A stretch of DNA of 43,550 bases from Bacteroidales bacterium. GTDB lineage: Bacteria > Bacteroidota > Bacteroidia > Bacteroidales > SM23-62. The notes below the pieces were generated by a model. That model worked only from the letters and a program-made list of their open reading frames with translations, searched no databases and was not told where the DNA came from. The stretch covers positions 1 through 43,550 of the forward strand of contig JADHVS010000010.1 in assembly GCA_016783865.1 (NCBI GenBank), in the 5' to 3' direction. Numbering within the stretch: the first letter of the stretch is position 1; each line of letters starts with the position of its first letter. The position numbers and the translations under genes are program-made. Positions 43,249 through 43,550 of this stretch are shown here, piece after piece.

Positions 43249-43550
43249 AAAAATAGAACAACTACTCAAGGATGATACCGCAGGTGATCCTATTACGGGT
43301 ATAAAATGGACAAAAACAACTACCGTAAAAATTGCAGAAGAACTTAAACATGAAGGTATATGTGTGAGTTCAGATACAATTAGGAAATTATTGAAGGATA
43401 TGGGGTATTCATTAAAGATCAATTACAAAAAGATAGAGTCAAACCCAAGTAAGTCCACACCTGAATCACGAAAAAAAAGAGACCAGCAATTTACGTACAT
43501 TAGTCAAATGCGTGAATCTTTTCTTAAGCAAAAAAGTCTGATGATAAGTG
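43232..43550 (+). pseudogene. ISAzo13-family transposase, catalytic part in shifted frame (partial at window end)
   Basis: This frame has no start of its own after the A-run and stays open to the window end (106 codons). It reads TPEIIEKIEQLLKDDTAGDP, then GIKWTKTTTVKIAEELKHEG, then VSSDTIRKLLKDMGYSLKIN and RKKRDQQFTYISQMRESF. This is the characteristic segment of ISAzo13 (DDE-type) transposases between the helix-turn-helix and the first catalytic aspartate, which must lie outside the window. It can be translated only if the A9 run at 43224-43232 is slipped to eight or eleven A. Otherwise the transposase is dead. Confidence 0.75.

Larger units (their letters stand above)
42330..43550 (+). mobile_element. 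ISAzo13-family insertion sequence with winged-helix-extended transposase (right end outside window)
   Basis: The element is recognised from its transposase, which matches the ISAzo13 (Rhodopirellula-type) family across the frameshifted reading frames. The left limit is not certain: it lies between the end of phosphatase-like coding sequence (~42310-42330) and the transposase promoter at 42424, so the given start is an estimate. The terminal inverted repeat and target duplication cannot be identified without the right end. The region 42330-42423 is A/T-rich (several TTAAT and ATTAATC words) and shows no gene. Confidence 0.7.

Noticed and set aside
1..43550. tRNA, rRNA and riboswitch genes
   Set aside because: No cloverleaf-type arms with a GTTCRA loop or rRNA-like segments were noticed in the gaps; inspection by eye cannot exclude a divergent small RNA.

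Overview
The window looks like a piece of chromosome from a Bacteroidota member, probably an uncultured environmental, anaerobe-like relative of Bacteroidales/Marinilabiliales. The evidence is type IX secretion (T9SS) C-terminal sorting domains on three proteins, the alternative Bacteroidota-type GlmU, type B ribosomal protein L31, a SLC12-like transporter, a flavodiiron protein, and promoters of the Bacteroidota form (TTG about 18-19 bases upstream of TAnnTTTG). No tRNA, rRNA or CRISPR array was seen, and no stretch longer than about 210 bases lacks a gene.

Layout. 1-2415 (minus): end of a surface-polysaccharide locus (glycosyltransferase cut by the window edge, and a flippase). 2559-10301 (plus): Bax inhibitor-like membrane protein, class V aminotransferase-like enzyme, GNAT-like protein, L31 type B, alternative GlmU and Lon; a sigma-54-like promoter precedes lon. 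10350-13762 (minus): a T9SS-exported regulator-propeller protein, the 5'-truncated remnant of a relative, and a four-helix-bundle protein whose tail is encoded by a simple repeat. 13980-16880 (plus): a LiaF-like membrane protein and a SLC12-type transporter. 17061-25844: a housekeeping block of coaD, a thioredoxin-like lipid-free exported protein, NUDIX, pyrE, SRPBCC, birA, rsfS, ftsH, DUF2007, cdsA and psd, with several 4-base overlaps. 25954-27516: a tiny exported Lys/Cys-rich protein with its own terminator, and a flavodiiron protein.

27525-42276 (minus) is the unusual part: six co-directional genes, read in the order SpoIIE-type phosphatase, TIR/DUF4062-like protein, transmembrane nSTAND1 NTPase with WD40 blades, TPR-plus-beta-barrel outer-membrane protein, propeller lipoprotein, and a giant 2182-residue T9SS protein with seven tandem ~110-residue repeats. 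Predicted locations run from cytoplasm through the inner membrane and periplasm to the outer membrane and cell surface. I propose an envelope-spanning signalling or conflict module; this is inference.

42330-43550 holds the left part of an ISAzo13-family insertion sequence. Its transposase has an extra N-terminal winged-helix domain, a promoter flanked by two copies of a 14-base near-palindrome, and a frameshift at a run of nine A. The insertion sits directly upstream of the phosphatase gene, which appears to have lost its N-terminal sensor, so the head of the cassette may have been cut and its promoter replaced.
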